A model generated the notes under the pieces. The model did not search any database, had not been told where the DNA came from, and saw only the letters and a list, made by a program, of their open reading frames with translations. A stretch of 64,000 nt of DNA from Brevundimonas subvibrioides (GTDB taxonomy: Bacteria; Pseudomonadota; Alphaproteobacteria; Caulobacterales; Caulobacteraceae): assembly GCF_002280785.1 (NCBI RefSeq), contig NZ_NCEQ01000009.1:1-64000 (forward strand), read 5' to 3'. Shown in pieces: positions 1 through 10,859 of the stretch (position 1 is its first letter; each line of letters opens with the position of its first letter). The translations under genes were made by a program, and so were the position numbers.

Positions 1-1557
<1,557 letters not shown>

Positions 1558-1676
1558 GAGGTGCGGTGCGCCCTGTCGTTCAAATCGAATGGGGAGGTAG
1601 GCGCGGGATGTAGCGACCGCCGCGCCGAAGGGCAAACCCTAGGGGCCCGGCGAGGCGGATTGAAGGCGACTGCCGA

Positions 1677-1802
1677 TCAGCGCTTCGCGGGCGGGATCTC
1701 CAGCAGGGCCCGGGTAAACTCTGCCGGGGCGACCGTCAGGTGATCCTCGTCCTCCATTACCATCGACCGGACCCGGAGGCCTGGGTGGTCAGCAGGACGC
1801 CC
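1677..1802 (-). pseudogene. Possible remnant of an alpha/beta hydrolase (esterase) C-terminus
   Basis: The 359 bases between ettA and nrsF hold no intact gene. One reverse frame ending at the TGA at 1677-1679 reads HPGLRVRSMVMEDEDHLTV followed by a helix-like tail FTRALLEIPPAKR. This resembles the end of COG2819-type putative esterases, where a Gly-Leu-x-Val strand is followed by the catalytic His in an EDH(L/V) context. Upstream the frame stays open but has no recognisable hydrolase core or start codon with a ribosome binding site. I read it as a decayed gene end; a very short real protein from the ATG at 1761-1763 is possible but less likely. The rest of the gap (1558-1676, 1803-1916) shows nothing I recognise. 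Confidence 0.3.
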
Positions 1803-1916
1803 CGGATGTTGACGTTCAATAGGGCGCCGATCTCCGCCGCCGAGACGCCGAGGTCCTGAACGCGGTTGTCAGTTCAGCCATGGCGGCGTGGGAGCCGCTG
1901 ACCGGCCGCTAGGCCG

Positions 1917-2552
1917 TTACCAACGGAAGGCGAGCCGTCCGATCAATGCTCCACCGGCCACGGCGACGGCCATTCCGATCGTATACCAGACCGCCACGAA
2001 AGCGGCCGCGTGCTCGGGGCAATGAAGACCGTAGAGGGTCGTGGCCAGGCCTCCAGTCAGGAGGCCTGCGGCAGCGCCCGCCAGCATCGGCCGGGTGGGG
2101 GCGAAGGCACGGGCGGCCCAGAAGACGAAGGGTGCGGCCAGCAGGCTGAGCAGAGCGATATTGGGCGCGCAGACCTGGGCGCTGTCGCCCATGACCGCAG
2201 GCATCCGCTCGGGCATGGGCATCACGGCGAGTTCGTAGAGGGCCATGCCGACGACCAGAACCAGGATCGTCGCCAGCAGGATCAGAGGCGCGCGCGGACT
2301 GGCTCCGGGGCGACCCAGCCGGTCCAGCAGCCAGAAGCCGGCGACTGACATGGCGATTGTATAGGCGGCCTTGGCCCAGAAGACTGGCCCCCGCATCGCC
2401 GCCATGAGGTCCTCGCGATAGCCCAGCCACAGACCGACGGTGATCAGGACGACCAGGGCGGCCGGGATCATCCACAGTATCAGGCGTCGATCCAGGTGAC
2501 GCGCTGGCGGCAGGTCGGCGGACAGGGCGTCGATCAGATCATCAGTCTTCAT
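1917..2552 (-). CDS. nrsF: Anti-sigma-F factor NrsF (DUF1109 membrane protein)
   Basis: DUF1109-family integral membrane protein of 211 residues that in Caulobacter holds the ECF sigma factor SigF at the membrane and releases it under chromate or cadmium stress. The sequence has a short cytoplasmic N-terminus (MKTDDLIDALSADLPP, the expected sigma-binding end) followed by six hydrophobic segments. Cysteines at VCAPN and LHCPEH sit in loops and are candidates for metal or thiol sensing, as described for NrsF-type proteins. The gene overlaps the end of the sigma factor gene by 11 bases, so the two are translationally coupled, the usual arrangement for an ECF/anti-sigma pair. The specific NrsF name is inferred from family, partner and the neighbouring sigma-F type promoters. 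Confidence 0.85.
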   Translation of the reverse strand: MKTDDLIDALSADLPPARHLDRRLILWMIPAALVVLITVGLWLGYREDLMAAMRGPVFWAKAAYTIAMSVAGFWLLDRLGRPGASPRAPLILLATILVLVVGMALYELAVMPMPERMPAVMGDSAQVCAPNIALLSLLAAPFVFWAARAFAPTRPMLAGAAAGLLTGGLATTLYGLHCPEHAAAFVAVWYTIGMAVAVAGGALIGRLAFRW

Positions 2553-3108
2553 CGCGCACGCCCTCCCGTTCGTGGGTGGGACTGAATTTCGCCGAGAGCG
2601 CCTTCAGGCTGCGATGAATGCTGACCTTGGCGGCGGTCTCGGTATAGCCGTGACGCTGCCCGGCCTCCGCGACAGACAGGCCCCGCAGCCGTACGTCCTC
2701 GATCAACCTTCGCTGGCGCAGGGGCAGCAATGACAGGCATCGGTTGAGGTCCGCCCGTGTCGCGCCGTCCTCGACCGTATGTTCGGCGAACAGGTCGGAG
2801 GCCTCCTCGATCGGGTGGGTTGGGCGACGGCCACGACGACGCAGATGATCGATGAGCTTATGCCTCGCGATCGCATAGGCCCAGCCGGTGAATGACTGGT
2901 TTGCGTCCCAGGTGGCGCGTTTGGCATGAATGGCGATCAGGGTTTCCTGCACGAGATCCTCGGCGTCGGCGCCGCTGTCGAACAGGCGCCGGGTGAAAAA
3001 GGGACGGAGATGCGCGCCCAGTTCGGACAGCAGCACGCGCCAGGCTGGCGCGTCGCCCTCCAGGCCACGGAGCATCAAGGCTCGGAAATGGGCTTCACGA
3101 TCTGTCAC
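2542..3108 (-). CDS. sigF: ECF RNA polymerase sigma factor SigF
   Basis: Extracytoplasmic-function sigma factor of 188 residues. Region 2 is visible in DAEDLVQETLIAIHAKR and the following Trp-containing stretch ending FTGWAYAIARHKLIDHLRRR; region 4 in LPLRQRRLIEDVRLRGLSVAEAGQRHG with a helix-turn-helix, ending in basic residues. The start is a GTG at 3106-3108; a sigma-F-like promoter lies only about 15 bases upstream, so the leader would be very short and a downstream ATG (residue 12) remains possible. The downstream overlapping gene encodes a DUF1109 anti-sigma factor. The promoter in front of this gene and that of the divergent bufferin operon share the same motif, implying positive autoregulation. 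Confidence 0.88.
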   Translation of the reverse strand: MTDREAHFRALMLRGLEGDAPAWRVLLSELGAHLRPFFTRRLFDSGADAEDLVQETLIAIHAKRATWDANQSFTGWAYAIARHKLIDHLRRRGRRPTHPIEEASDLFAEHTVEDGATRADLNRCLSLLPLRQRRLIEDVRLRGLSVAEAGQRHGYTETAAKVSIHRSLKALSAKFSPTHEREGVRDED

Positions 3109-3122
3109 GCGTCTGCCCGTAC

Positions 3123-3148
3123 TACGTCGACCTAGGCGGGACGGTTAC
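3123..3148 (-). promoter_or_regulatory. Sigma-F-type promoter of sigF-nrsF
   Basis: On the reverse strand GTAACC (3143-3148) is followed by exactly 16 bases and CGTA (3123-3126). The published Caulobacter sigma-F motif, as I recall it, is GTAACC-N16-CGAA, so the -35 half is exact and the -10 half has one mismatch. It lies just upstream of the GTG start of sigF, consistent with autoregulation. Confidence 0.65.
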
Positions 3149-3193
3149 ACATCCTCGAGGTCCCGAGGCGAAAATATTCACCCGGTCTTTCTT

Positions 3194-3219
3194 GTAACGT
3201 CGGCGTCGCTGTTCGCGAA
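3194..3219 (+). promoter_or_regulatory. Sigma-F-type promoter of the bufferin operon
   Basis: GTAACG (3194-3199), a 16-base spacer, and CGAA (3216-3219) match the sigma-F motif with one mismatch in the -35 half and an exact -10 half. Transcription would start about 40 bases before the bufA ATG. Together with the reverse promoter at 3123-3148 it makes a compact divergent pair controlled by the same sigma factor. Confidence 0.7.
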
Positions 3220-3266
3220 CTCCTGAGCATCCGGTCGCTTTGGCCGGTCCAACTCAGGAGACGACC

Positions 3267-3569
3267 ATGAACCGCACTCATCTCGCGATCGCCGCCGCCA
3301 CCGCCGCCGCCCTCACCGCCGGCGCCGGCCTGGCCCAGGCCGCCGGCCAGGACCGGTCCACCCACGGCAATCAGGCCGGCATGGAAAAATGCTACGGCGT
3401 CGCCCTGGCCGGCAAGAACGACTGCGCCGCCGGCCCCGGCACGACCTGCGCCGGCACGTCCGTTCGGGATTATCAGGGCAACGCCTGGAAGAACGTCCCG
3501 GCCGGCACCTGCACCTCGATCCGCACGCCGCGCGGCAACGGCTCGCTGACCGCCAACGCCAACCGCTGA
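3267..3569 (+). CDS. bufA: Bufferin-family metallophore precursor BufA (DUF2282)
   Basis: Small exported precursor of 100 residues in the DUF2282 family. Such proteins (bufferins) are ribosomally made peptides whose cysteines are converted by a DUF692 enzyme into thiooxazole groups that buffer copper in the periplasm. The N-terminus has a clear signal peptide (hydrophobic Ala-rich stretch to AQAAG, about residue 28). The mature part carries four cysteines in the order [20 protein letters not shown] and GTCTS, the family's signature. The ATG at 3267 is preceded by AGGAG at a good distance; an upstream in-frame start at 3240 would break the signal peptide. First gene of a four-gene operon with the modifying enzyme, its partner and a DoxX protein, behind a sigma-F-type promoter. 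Confidence 0.88.
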   Translation: MNRTHLAIAAATAAALTAGAGLAQAAGQDRSTHGNQAGMEKCYGVALAGKNDCAAGPGTTCAGTSVRDYQGNAWKNVPAGTCTSIRTPRGNGSLTANANR

Positions 3570-3579
3570 TCCGGCCCCG

Positions 3580-4449
3580 ATGAACGACAGATCGACCGCC
3601 GGGCCGTCCCCCCACGGGCCCACCGCCGGCCTGGGCCTCAAGGCCCAGCACTATGAGCAGGCGCTGGCCTGCCCGGCGGCCGGTCTGTGGTTCGAGGTCC
3701 ATCCCGAGAACTATATGGTGGACGGCGGACCGCGACTGGCCTGGCTGGAAGCCGTGCGCCGCGACAAGCCGCTGTCCCTGCACGGGGTCGGCCTGTCGCT
3801 GGCGGCGGACCAGCCGCCGGATCCCGACCATCTCGGCCGGCTGAAGGCCCTGGCCGACCGCTACGAACCCTTCGTCATGTCCGAGCACCTTGCATGGTCA
3901 GCGCGGGGCGACGTCTATCATCCTGACCTGCTGCCCTTCCCACGCACCAGGCGGCTGCTGGACCAGGTCTGCGACAACGTCTCGGCCGCGCAGGACGCCC
4001 TGGGGCGCCGACTGCTGATCGAGAACCCCTCCCTCTACCTGGACCTGAGAGGTCACGAGATGAGCGAACCCGAGTTCCTGTCCGCCATGGTCGCCCGCAC
4101 CGGATGCGGCCTGCTGCTGGACATCAACAACGTCTTCGTCAGCGCCAGCAATCTGAAGCAGAGCGCCGTCGCCTACCTTGACGCCCTGCCGGCGGACGCG
4201 ATCGGCGAGATCCATCTGGCCGGCCATGCGCCAGACGACCGATGGGGCGAGGACCTTCTGATCGACACCCACGGCGCGCCGGTCTCGGCCGCCGTCTGGT
4301 CCCTGTACGAAAGGACCATGGCCCGCATCGGCCCGCGTCCGACCCTGATCGAGCGGGACGAGAACCTGCCCGACTTCGACGTTCTGATGGCCGAGCGGGG
4401 CATCGCCGACGCCATCCTGCGCCAGATCCCGGAGGCGCGCCGTGCGTGA
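3580..4449 (+). CDS. bufB: Bufferin maturation enzyme BufB (DUF692, MNIO family)
   Basis: Multinuclear non-heme iron-dependent oxidative enzyme (DUF692, TIM-barrel) that modifies precursor cysteines. Family residues are visible in order: ENYMVDGG near residue 45, LHGVGLS (first metal His), MSEHLAW, LIENPS, LLLDINNV, HLAGH and IDTHG, supplying the His, Asp and Glu ligands of the iron centre. Length of 289 residues is normal. It begins ten bases after bufA and its end overlaps the start of bufC by eight bases, so the three are co-translated. The substrate is inferred to be the neighbouring BufA. Confidence 0.92.
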   Translation: MNDRSTAGPSPHGPTAGLGLKAQHYEQALACPAAGLWFEVHPENYMVDGGPRLAWLEAVRRDKPLSLHGVGLSLAADQPPDPDHLGRLKALADRYEPFVMSEHLAWSARGDVYHPDLLPFPRTRRLLDQVCDNVSAAQDALGRRLLIENPSLYLDLRGHEMSEPEFLSAMVARTGCGLLLDINNVFVSASNLKQSAVAYLDALPADAIGEIHLAGHAPDDRWGEDLLIDTHGAPVSAAVWSLYERTMARIGPRPTLIERDENLPDFDVLMAERGIADAILRQIPEARRA

Positions 4450-5212
4450 GCCCTTCATGGACGCGTTCGAGGCCGCATTGGGCGGCGATCCCGTGGCGCT
4501 CGATCCCTGGCTGGCGACCGGCGAGCGACCGCAGGCGGGTCTCTGGGTCTATCGCAACACTACGGCCAAGGCCCGCGCCGACGCCCTCGCAGCGCTCTAT
4601 CCCACGGTCGAGCGGCTGGTCGGGCGCGACTGGTTCCGCGACGCCGCCCTGATCTTCGGCGGGGATCAGCCGCCCGAATCGCCCGTCATGGACGCGTTCG
4701 GCGCCGGGTTCCCCGACTGGCTGGAGCGGTTCCCGCCTGCCGGTGGGTTCAGTTACCTTGCGCCCGCCGCCCGCCTCGACGCGGCCTGGAGCGAGGCGCA
4801 TCGCGCGATCGACGCCCCGGTGGTGGTCGCGGCCGACGTGACCGGCCAGCCGCCCGCCCGGCTGTTCGGCGCAACGGCGAGACTGCATCCATCGGCCCGT
4901 CTGTTCTGGTTCGACTGGACGGTGCCGTCGATCTGGCTGGCCAACCGCCCGGACGCCGAGCCGGGACAGACCGTCATCTGGGACGAAAAACCCGAGGGCC
5001 TGATCATCCTGCGCCCCCGCATGGAAGTGACCTCGCGCCGCCTGACACGCGCCGAATGGGCCTTCCTCGACGCCTGCCGGTGCGGACAGTCGCTCGGACA
5101 GGCCGCGTCCGCCGCCTTCCGCGTCGACCCCGCCACCGTCCTGCCAACCCTGTTCGCCGGCCTCCTGGGCGCAGGCGTCTTTACCGCCATCGATATGGAG
5201 CCGAGCCAATGA
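4442..5212 (+). CDS. bufC: Bufferin maturation partner BufC (DUF2063)
   Basis: DUF2063-family protein of 256 residues that acts as the substrate-recognition partner of the DUF692 enzyme. The N-terminal helical DUF2063 domain is seen in [29 protein letters not shown]; the C-terminal half ends with a winged-helix-like segment ([21 protein letters not shown]), typical of this partner. The start is a GTG overlapping the end of bufB. An ATGA overlap links it to the next gene. Role is inferred from the conserved DUF692-DUF2063 pairing. Confidence 0.88.
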   Translation: MREPFMDAFEAALGGDPVALDPWLATGERPQAGLWVYRNTTAKARADALAALYPTVERLVGRDWFRDAALIFGGDQPPESPVMDAFGAGFPDWLERFPPAGGFSYLAPAARLDAAWSEAHRAIDAPVVVAADVTGQPPARLFGATARLHPSARLFWFDWTVPSIWLANRPDAEPGQTVIWDEKPEGLIILRPRMEVTSRRLTRAEWAFLDACRCGQSLGQAASAAFRVDPATVLPTLFAGLLGAGVFTAIDMEPSQ

Positions 5213-5661
5213 CCGAAATGATCCTGACCCGCCCGTCACGCTTCCAGCCCGTCGTGGACTGGATCGAGCGACTGCTGCCCCTGGATGTCCTGAGCATCAT
5301 CGTCCGCGTGGCCATCGCGGCGGTCTTCTTCATGTCCGGCCGGACCAAGGTCGAGGGCCTGCTGACCATCACCGACGGGACCTACTATCTGTTCGCGGAG
5401 GAGTATCGGGTGCCCCTGGTCCCCAGCGACATCGCCGCCCATCTGGCGACCTATTCCGAGCACTTGTTCCCGATCCTGATCGTGCTGGGCCTGGCCACGC
5501 GCCTGTCGGCCCTGGCGCTGCTGGGCATGACGATCGTGATCGAGGTGTTCGTCTATCCTCTGGGTTGGCCCACCCATCTGCTGTGGGCGGCTCTGCTACT
5601 TTACCTGATCCGTTTCGGGGCCGGCCGGTTCAGTCTGGACGCCGTGCTGAAGCTGCCCTGA
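5209..5661 (+). CDS. bufD: DoxX-family membrane protein
   Basis: DoxX-type membrane protein of 150 residues with four hydrophobic helices (for example [21 protein letters not shown] at about 30-50 and the two C-terminal helices). DoxX proteins are commonly the last gene of bufferin operons, where they may link the oxidative maturation or thiol chemistry to the quinone pool; that role is inference. The ATG at 5209 overlaps the bufC stop (ATGA), and the segment upstream belongs to bufC. The gene symbol follows the convention used for bufferin operons and should be taken as provisional. Confidence 0.82.
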   Translation: MTEMILTRPSRFQPVVDWIERLLPLDVLSIIVRVAIAAVFFMSGRTKVEGLLTITDGTYYLFAEEYRVPLVPSDIAAHLATYSEHLFPILIVLGLATRLSALALLGMTIVIEVFVYPLGWPTHLLWAALLLYLIRFGAGRFSLDAVLKLP

Positions 5662-5664
5662 CCG

Positions 5665-6276
5665 TCAGGCGTAGTTGAAGCTCACCGAAATCCGGTCGCT
5701 CTTTGCGGCATTCATCGGCACCTCGTGGCGCAGCCAGCTTTCCCACATCAGCACCGTCCCGGCTTGCGGGGCCAGGTAGACGAACGGCTGTTCGGCCTGC
5801 GGCGCCTCGGGATCGACCGAGGGCCGGGCCATCATCATCGGCAGTCGCGGGTCCTCAAGCTTCAGGGCCGAAGCGCCGTCGGGAACGTCGACATAGACCG
5901 TCCCCGACAGGAAGGCGTGGGGGTGGATGTGGCCCGAGTGGGCGCCGCCGGGCTTGAGAATATTGACCCACATCGTGTCCAGCCGGGGCTTCCGGGCCAG
6001 GTCGAAGTTCAGCGCCCGCGCATAGGCTAGGGCGTGCCGGTCCAGATGTTTCTTGAGTTCCGCGAACTCCGGCAGTCGGTGGGGCAGGTCGTTCAGCGAG
6101 CCGTAGGAGGTGTAGCCGCGATAGCCGTGCGCCTTGCACCAGGCGCGGCCGGCGCCGTCCTCGACCGCCAGCATGCGGCAAGCCTCGGCCAGTTCGACGT
6201 TGAAACCGTCGAAGCCGGGGACGGCGGTGAGCGAGGCCTCATAGACCTGGGTGACGAAGAGGGGGCGCAGGGACAT
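5665..6276 (-). CDS. Putative 2OG-Fe(II) oxygenase (TIGR02466 type)
   Basis: Protein of 203 residues resembling the TIGR02466 family of small 2-oxoglutarate/iron dioxygenases. The facial triad is visible as HIHPHAFLSG (His with nearby acid) in the middle and WLRHEVPMN near the end, followed by RISVSFNYA, where Arg would bind 2-oxoglutarate and SFN is the family's terminal strand. Start chosen at the ATG 6274-6276, giving MSLRPLFVTQVY; the longer upstream frame has no coding character. It converges on the DoxX gene with three bases between stops. Substrate unknown. Confidence 0.8.
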   Translation of the reverse strand: MSLRPLFVTQVYEASLTAVPGFDGFNVELAEACRMLAVEDGAGRAWCKAHGYRGYTSYGSLNDLPHRLPEFAELKKHLDRHALAYARALNFDLARKPRLDTMWVNILKPGGAHSGHIHPHAFLSGTVYVDVPDGASALKLEDPRLPMMMARPSVDPEAPQAEQPFVYLAPQAGTVLMWESWLRHEVPMNAAKSDRISVSFNYA

Positions 6277-6287
6277 GGAGCAGGCCT

Positions 6288-7553
6288 CTAGCGCGCTGCG
6301 GTCCTCTCGTCGCGCGCGATCTGGCCGTCCTTGATCACCAGCCGAACGGCGCGGACGGCGGAGATGTCGGCGGTCGGATCGCCCTCGACGGCCACGAGGT
6401 CGGCCAGCAGGCCCGCGCGGACGGCGCCCCGGTCGGTCAGGTCGAAGATGGCGGCGTTGCCCGATGTGGCGGCGATCAGGACCTCGGCGGCGGGCATGCC
6501 CTGGGCGGCCATCAGCTCCAACTCCAGCGCGTTGTTCCCGTGGGCATAGACGCCGACGTCGCCGCCCATGCAGATCTCGACCCCGGCCGCGCGGGCGGCG
6601 GCGAAGGCGGAACGCTTGGTCAGAACGTTCTGCGGCGCAGGCTCGACGCCGTCCCAGCCGCGATAGCGGGTGATCTGGTCGGTCGCGGCGAGGGTCGGGC
6701 ACAGGGCCACGCCATGTTCGGCCATCAGCCGGAAGATCTCCGGCGTGCCGGCATCGCCGTGCTCGAGCGTATCCGCCCCCGCGAGGATGGCGCGGCGCAT
6801 GCCCTCGGCTGTGCCGGCGTGAACGGCGACCTGGCGTCCGGCGGAGTGGGCGGCCTCGACCGCCTCGGTCAGTTCGGCCTGGGAGAAGGTCGGACGGCTC
6901 GGCTCGCCCGGGCCCCAGCGGTAGTCGGCATAGAGTTTCACCAGGTCGGCGCCCGCCCCGATCTGGCTGCGGACCACGCGGACCAGGTCTGCGCCATCGG
7001 CCTCCTCGGCGCCCAGCGGGACCTCGACGCCGGGTTCGAAGCCTTTCGGGCCGTAGGCGCCGGTGGCGACGATGGCGCGTGAGGCGATCAGCATGCGTGG
7101 GCCGGGCACGATCCCCTCGTTGATCGCCCGACGCAGACCGGCGTCGGCATAGCCCGCCCCCTCGGTGCCGAGGTCGCGCACCGTGGTGAACCCGGCCATC
7201 AGGGTGGCGCGGGCGTGGTTGACCGCCCGGGCGGTGCGCAGGGCCAGCGGCTCATGCAGCACCTGATCGTCCCAGGACGTCTCGTTGTAGGGGTGCAGGA
7301 ACAGGTGCGAATGTCCCTCGATCAGGCCCGGCATCAGGGTCTGGCCGGGCAGGTCGATGACGCGGGCGTCGGCGGGCGCCCGGACGTCCGGACCTGCAGC
7401 CTCGATACGGTTGCCGCGCACCAGCACCGACCAGCCCGTGTGGGGCCGGGGATCGATCCCGTCGAACACCCGCTCCGGGCGGAGCAGCAAGGCGTCCTGA
7501 GCTTGAACGGGCAGGGCGAACAGGAGGGCGACGAGGGTCAGGATCAGGCGCAT
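6288..7553 (-). CDS. Secreted amidohydrolase family protein (imidazolonepropionase-like)
   Basis: Metal-dependent amidohydrolase of 421 residues with a signal peptide (MRLILTLVALLFALPVQAQ). Catalytic-site motifs appear in order: EGHSHLFL (HxH metal pair), AVHAGTAEG and TLEHGD (further His ligands), and ICMGGDVGVY (the Asp), with the C-terminal beta-sandwich GLLADLVAVEGDP. COG1228 members of this kind act on cyclic amides or as Xaa-Pro/Xaa-Arg dipeptidases; the substrate cannot be fixed from sequence. Start at 7551-7553 chosen because it begins the signal peptide. Same strand as the next upstream gene, 39 bases away, so the two may share a transcript. Confidence 0.88.
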   Translation of the reverse strand: MRLILTLVALLFALPVQAQDALLLRPERVFDGIDPRPHTGWSVLVRGNRIEAAGPDVRAPADARVIDLPGQTLMPGLIEGHSHLFLHPYNETSWDDQVLHEPLALRTARAVNHARATLMAGFTTVRDLGTEGAGYADAGLRRAINEGIVPGPRMLIASRAIVATGAYGPKGFEPGVEVPLGAEEADGADLVRVVRSQIGAGADLVKLYADYRWGPGEPSRPTFSQAELTEAVEAAHSAGRQVAVHAGTAEGMRRAILAGADTLEHGDAGTPEIFRLMAEHGVALCPTLAATDQITRYRGWDGVEPAPQNVLTKRSAFAAARAAGVEICMGGDVGVYAHGNNALELELMAAQGMPAAEVLIAATSGNAAIFDLTDRGAVRAGLLADLVAVEGDPTADISAVRAVRLVIKDGQIARDERTAAR

Positions 7554-7592
7554 GAGGCACTCAAGCGCGGGTGAGGCGCGGCGGCAAGCCAA

Positions 7593-8345
7593 TCACCAGC
7601 CCAGATCGGCCTCGCCCCTCAGGATCGCTTCGGCCTCCGGCGCGTGCTTGGCGCCCGATCGATCGTGCAGCACGAGAGCCGGCAGCAGCCTGAGCGGGGC
7701 CTTGCCGGAGCGGATCGCGTGGATCAGCACCCGTTTGGCCGGCTGATCCGCAAACGGCTGCACCGGCCGGATCGCGAACGAGCCGCATCGTTCGGCAAGC
7801 AGGGCCAGCAGGTCTGCCAGCCGGTCCGCTCGGTGAATGACGACGATCCGTCCCCCGTCCCGCACGCCGTCGCTCAGAAATCGCGTCCAGGCGGCCAGTC
7901 CGTCGTCGGCGATCCAGGCTCCGCGCTTGGCCGGCGCCGGCGTCCGCAAGGTCGCCTCGTCGTCGAAGAAGGGGGGATTGGAGATGGCCCAGTCGAAACG
8001 TGGTCGATCCAGTGCGGCGAACCCTGCGGCGATGTCGGCGTTGAGCACCGCCATTCGATCCGCCAGATCGTTCAGCGCCGCGTTGTCGACCGCCAGTCCG
8101 GCCGCCTTTGCATCGCGCTCGACCCCTGTCAGCAAAGCGCCCGGTCGCCGGACCGCAAGCTGCGTCAGCACGCCGCCTACGCCGCAGCCCGCTTCCAGCA
8201 CCCGCTCGCCCGACTTCGCGGGCACGGCGGCCGCCAGCAGGGCGGCGTCCATGCCCGCACGATAGCCGTCAGCGGCCTGGATCAGGCGAACCTTCCCGTT
8301 CAGGAGCAGATTCGCCTCGGGCGGAGGCAACGATGCGACGGTCAC
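7593..8345 (-). CDS. TrmN6-like SAM-dependent methyltransferase (COG4123)
   Basis: Class I SAM methyltransferase of 250 residues. Motif I is VLEAGCGVGGVLTQLA and the N6-adenine/amine signature is WAISNPPFF; both fit COG4123, whose E. coli member TrmN6 methylates A37 of tRNA-Val. A GTG at 8343-8345 is used as start, giving the family's N-terminus with the 'LLNGKVRLIQAADGYRAGMDA' region (residues 14-34). It is divergent from the polyprenyl synthase gene with 119 bases between. Exact tRNA target is inference. Confidence 0.85.
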   Translation of the reverse strand: MTVASLPPPEANLLLNGKVRLIQAADGYRAGMDAALLAAAVPAKSGERVLEAGCGVGGVLTQLAVRRPGALLTGVERDAKAAGLAVDNAALNDLADRMAVLNADIAAGFAALDRPRFDWAISNPPFFDDEATLRTPAPAKRGAWIADDGLAAWTRFLSDGVRDGGRIVVIHRADRLADLLALLAERCGSFAIRPVQPFADQPAKRVLIHAIRSGKAPLRLLPALVLHDRSGAKHAPEAEAILRGEADLGW

Positions 8346-8464
8346 GCGGCTTGACCCTTCATGGCGCGGTCACCATTGTCCGCCCGAACGCGCGGCGGCA
8401 AGTCGTCGTGGCGCCGATGCGATGCGATCTCCCCGAGCGTCGTGGTTTTTGAGAGAGTTTTCCG

Positions 8465-9505
8465 TTGGACGCCGTCACTCTGACCGCTCCCCGCGCCAAG
8501 CCCCCACGGGCCCAGGGCGACGTGGACGCCCTGGTCGCTCTGGCCAGGGTCGATATGGCCGTGGTCGATGCGCTGATCGTCGCGCGCATGCAGTCGCCCG
8601 TGCCGGTCATTCCCCTGCTGGGCGAACACATCATCGCGGCCGGCGGCAAGCGCCTGCGCCCGCTCCTGACCATCGCGGCCGCGCGGGCCGCCACGGCCGC
8701 CTCGGCGGACGTCGATCTGGCCAATCCGGTGAAGCTGGCCGCCTCGGTCGAGTTCATTCACACCGCCACCCTGCTGCACGATGACGTCGTGGACGGGTCC
8801 GAGCGCCGCCGCGGCAAGGTCGCGGCCCATCTGATCTGGGGCTCGGCGACCAGCGTCCTGGTCGGCGACTTCCTGTTCGCCCGCGCCTTCGAGCTGATGG
8901 TCGAGACCGGACAGCTTCGCGCGCTGGGCATCCTGGCCCAGGCCTCCAGCGTGATCGCCCAGGGCGAGGTGCTGCAACTGACCCGCGCCCACGACCTGAA
9001 CCTGGATCAGGAAACCTATCTGCGGATCATCTCGGCCAAGACCGCCGAACTGTTCGCCGCCGCCGCCGAAGCCGGCGCCGTGGGCATCGGCGCTGACGAG
9101 AAGACCACGTCGGCGGTCCGGTCTTTCGGTCTGAACCTGGGTCTGGCCTTCCAGCTGGCCGACGACGCCCTGGATTACGGCGGATCGTCCGAGGCCCTGG
9201 GCAAGAACGCCGGCGACGACTTCCGCGAGGGCAAGGTGACCCTTCCGCTATTGCTGGCCGTGGCCCGCACGCGCGGCCGAGAGGACGCCTTCTGGGAGCG
9301 CACGATCAACAAGGGCGAGCGGACCGAAGACGACTTCCGCCGTGCGCGCGAACTGATCGTCGGCACCGGCGCCCTGGCCTCGACGCTGGACGCCGCCGAC
9401 GAATACGCCGACGCGGCCAAGGCGGCCCTCGCCGTCCTGCCCGTCAGCCCCTGGCGCGACGCGCTGGCAGGCCTGGCGGACTTCGCGGTCAGCCGCGCGG
9501 CCTGA
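8465..9505 (+). CDS. ispB: Long-chain polyprenyl diphosphate synthase (octaprenyl/decaprenyl type)
   Basis: Trans-prenyltransferase of 346 residues making the ubiquinone side chain by condensing IPP onto FPP. The first Asp-rich motif is LLHDDVVDGSERRR with the preceding GGKRLRP, and the second is FQLADDALDYGG. The sequence VLVGDFLFARAFELMV is typical of the IspB/long-chain quinone class and separates it from GGPP synthase (CrtE), so it is unlikely to supply the carotenoid genes. The start is a TTG at 8465 behind a GAGAG ribosome binding site; no earlier start is in frame. Converges on an aminotransferase gene across a hairpin. Confidence 0.9.
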   Translation: MDAVTLTAPRAKPPRAQGDVDALVALARVDMAVVDALIVARMQSPVPVIPLLGEHIIAAGGKRLRPLLTIAAARAATAASADVDLANPVKLAASVEFIHTATLLHDDVVDGSERRRGKVAAHLIWGSATSVLVGDFLFARAFELMVETGQLRALGILAQASSVIAQGEVLQLTRAHDLNLDQETYLRIISAKTAELFAAAAEAGAVGIGADEKTTSAVRSFGLNLGLAFQLADDALDYGGSSEALGKNAGDDFREGKVTLPLLLAVARTRGREDAFWERTINKGERTEDDFRRARELIVGTGALASTLDAADEYADAAKAALAVLPVSPWRDALAGLADFAVSRAA

Positions 9506-9513
9506 CCTGGATC

Positions 9514-9542
9514 GTCTCCTCGCTGTGCGACGGGGAGGAGAC
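9514..9542. terminator. Hairpin between convergent genes
   Basis: An 8-base perfect stem (GTCTCCTC at 9514-9521 with GAGGAGAC at 9535-9542) sits between the convergent ends of the polyprenyl synthase and aminotransferase genes. It has no clear T-tract on either strand, so it may be only a weak bidirectional terminator. Confidence 0.4.
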
Positions 9543-9551
9543 ATAGAGGCT

Positions 9552-10844
<1,293 letters not shown>

Positions 10845-10859
10845 CTAAGCCGCCGTTCC

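Noticed and set aside
8465..9505. Polyprenyl synthase considered as the missing crtE
   Set aside because: The region after the first Asp-rich motif is typical of octaprenyl/decaprenyl synthases, and it lies 22 kb from the crt genes.
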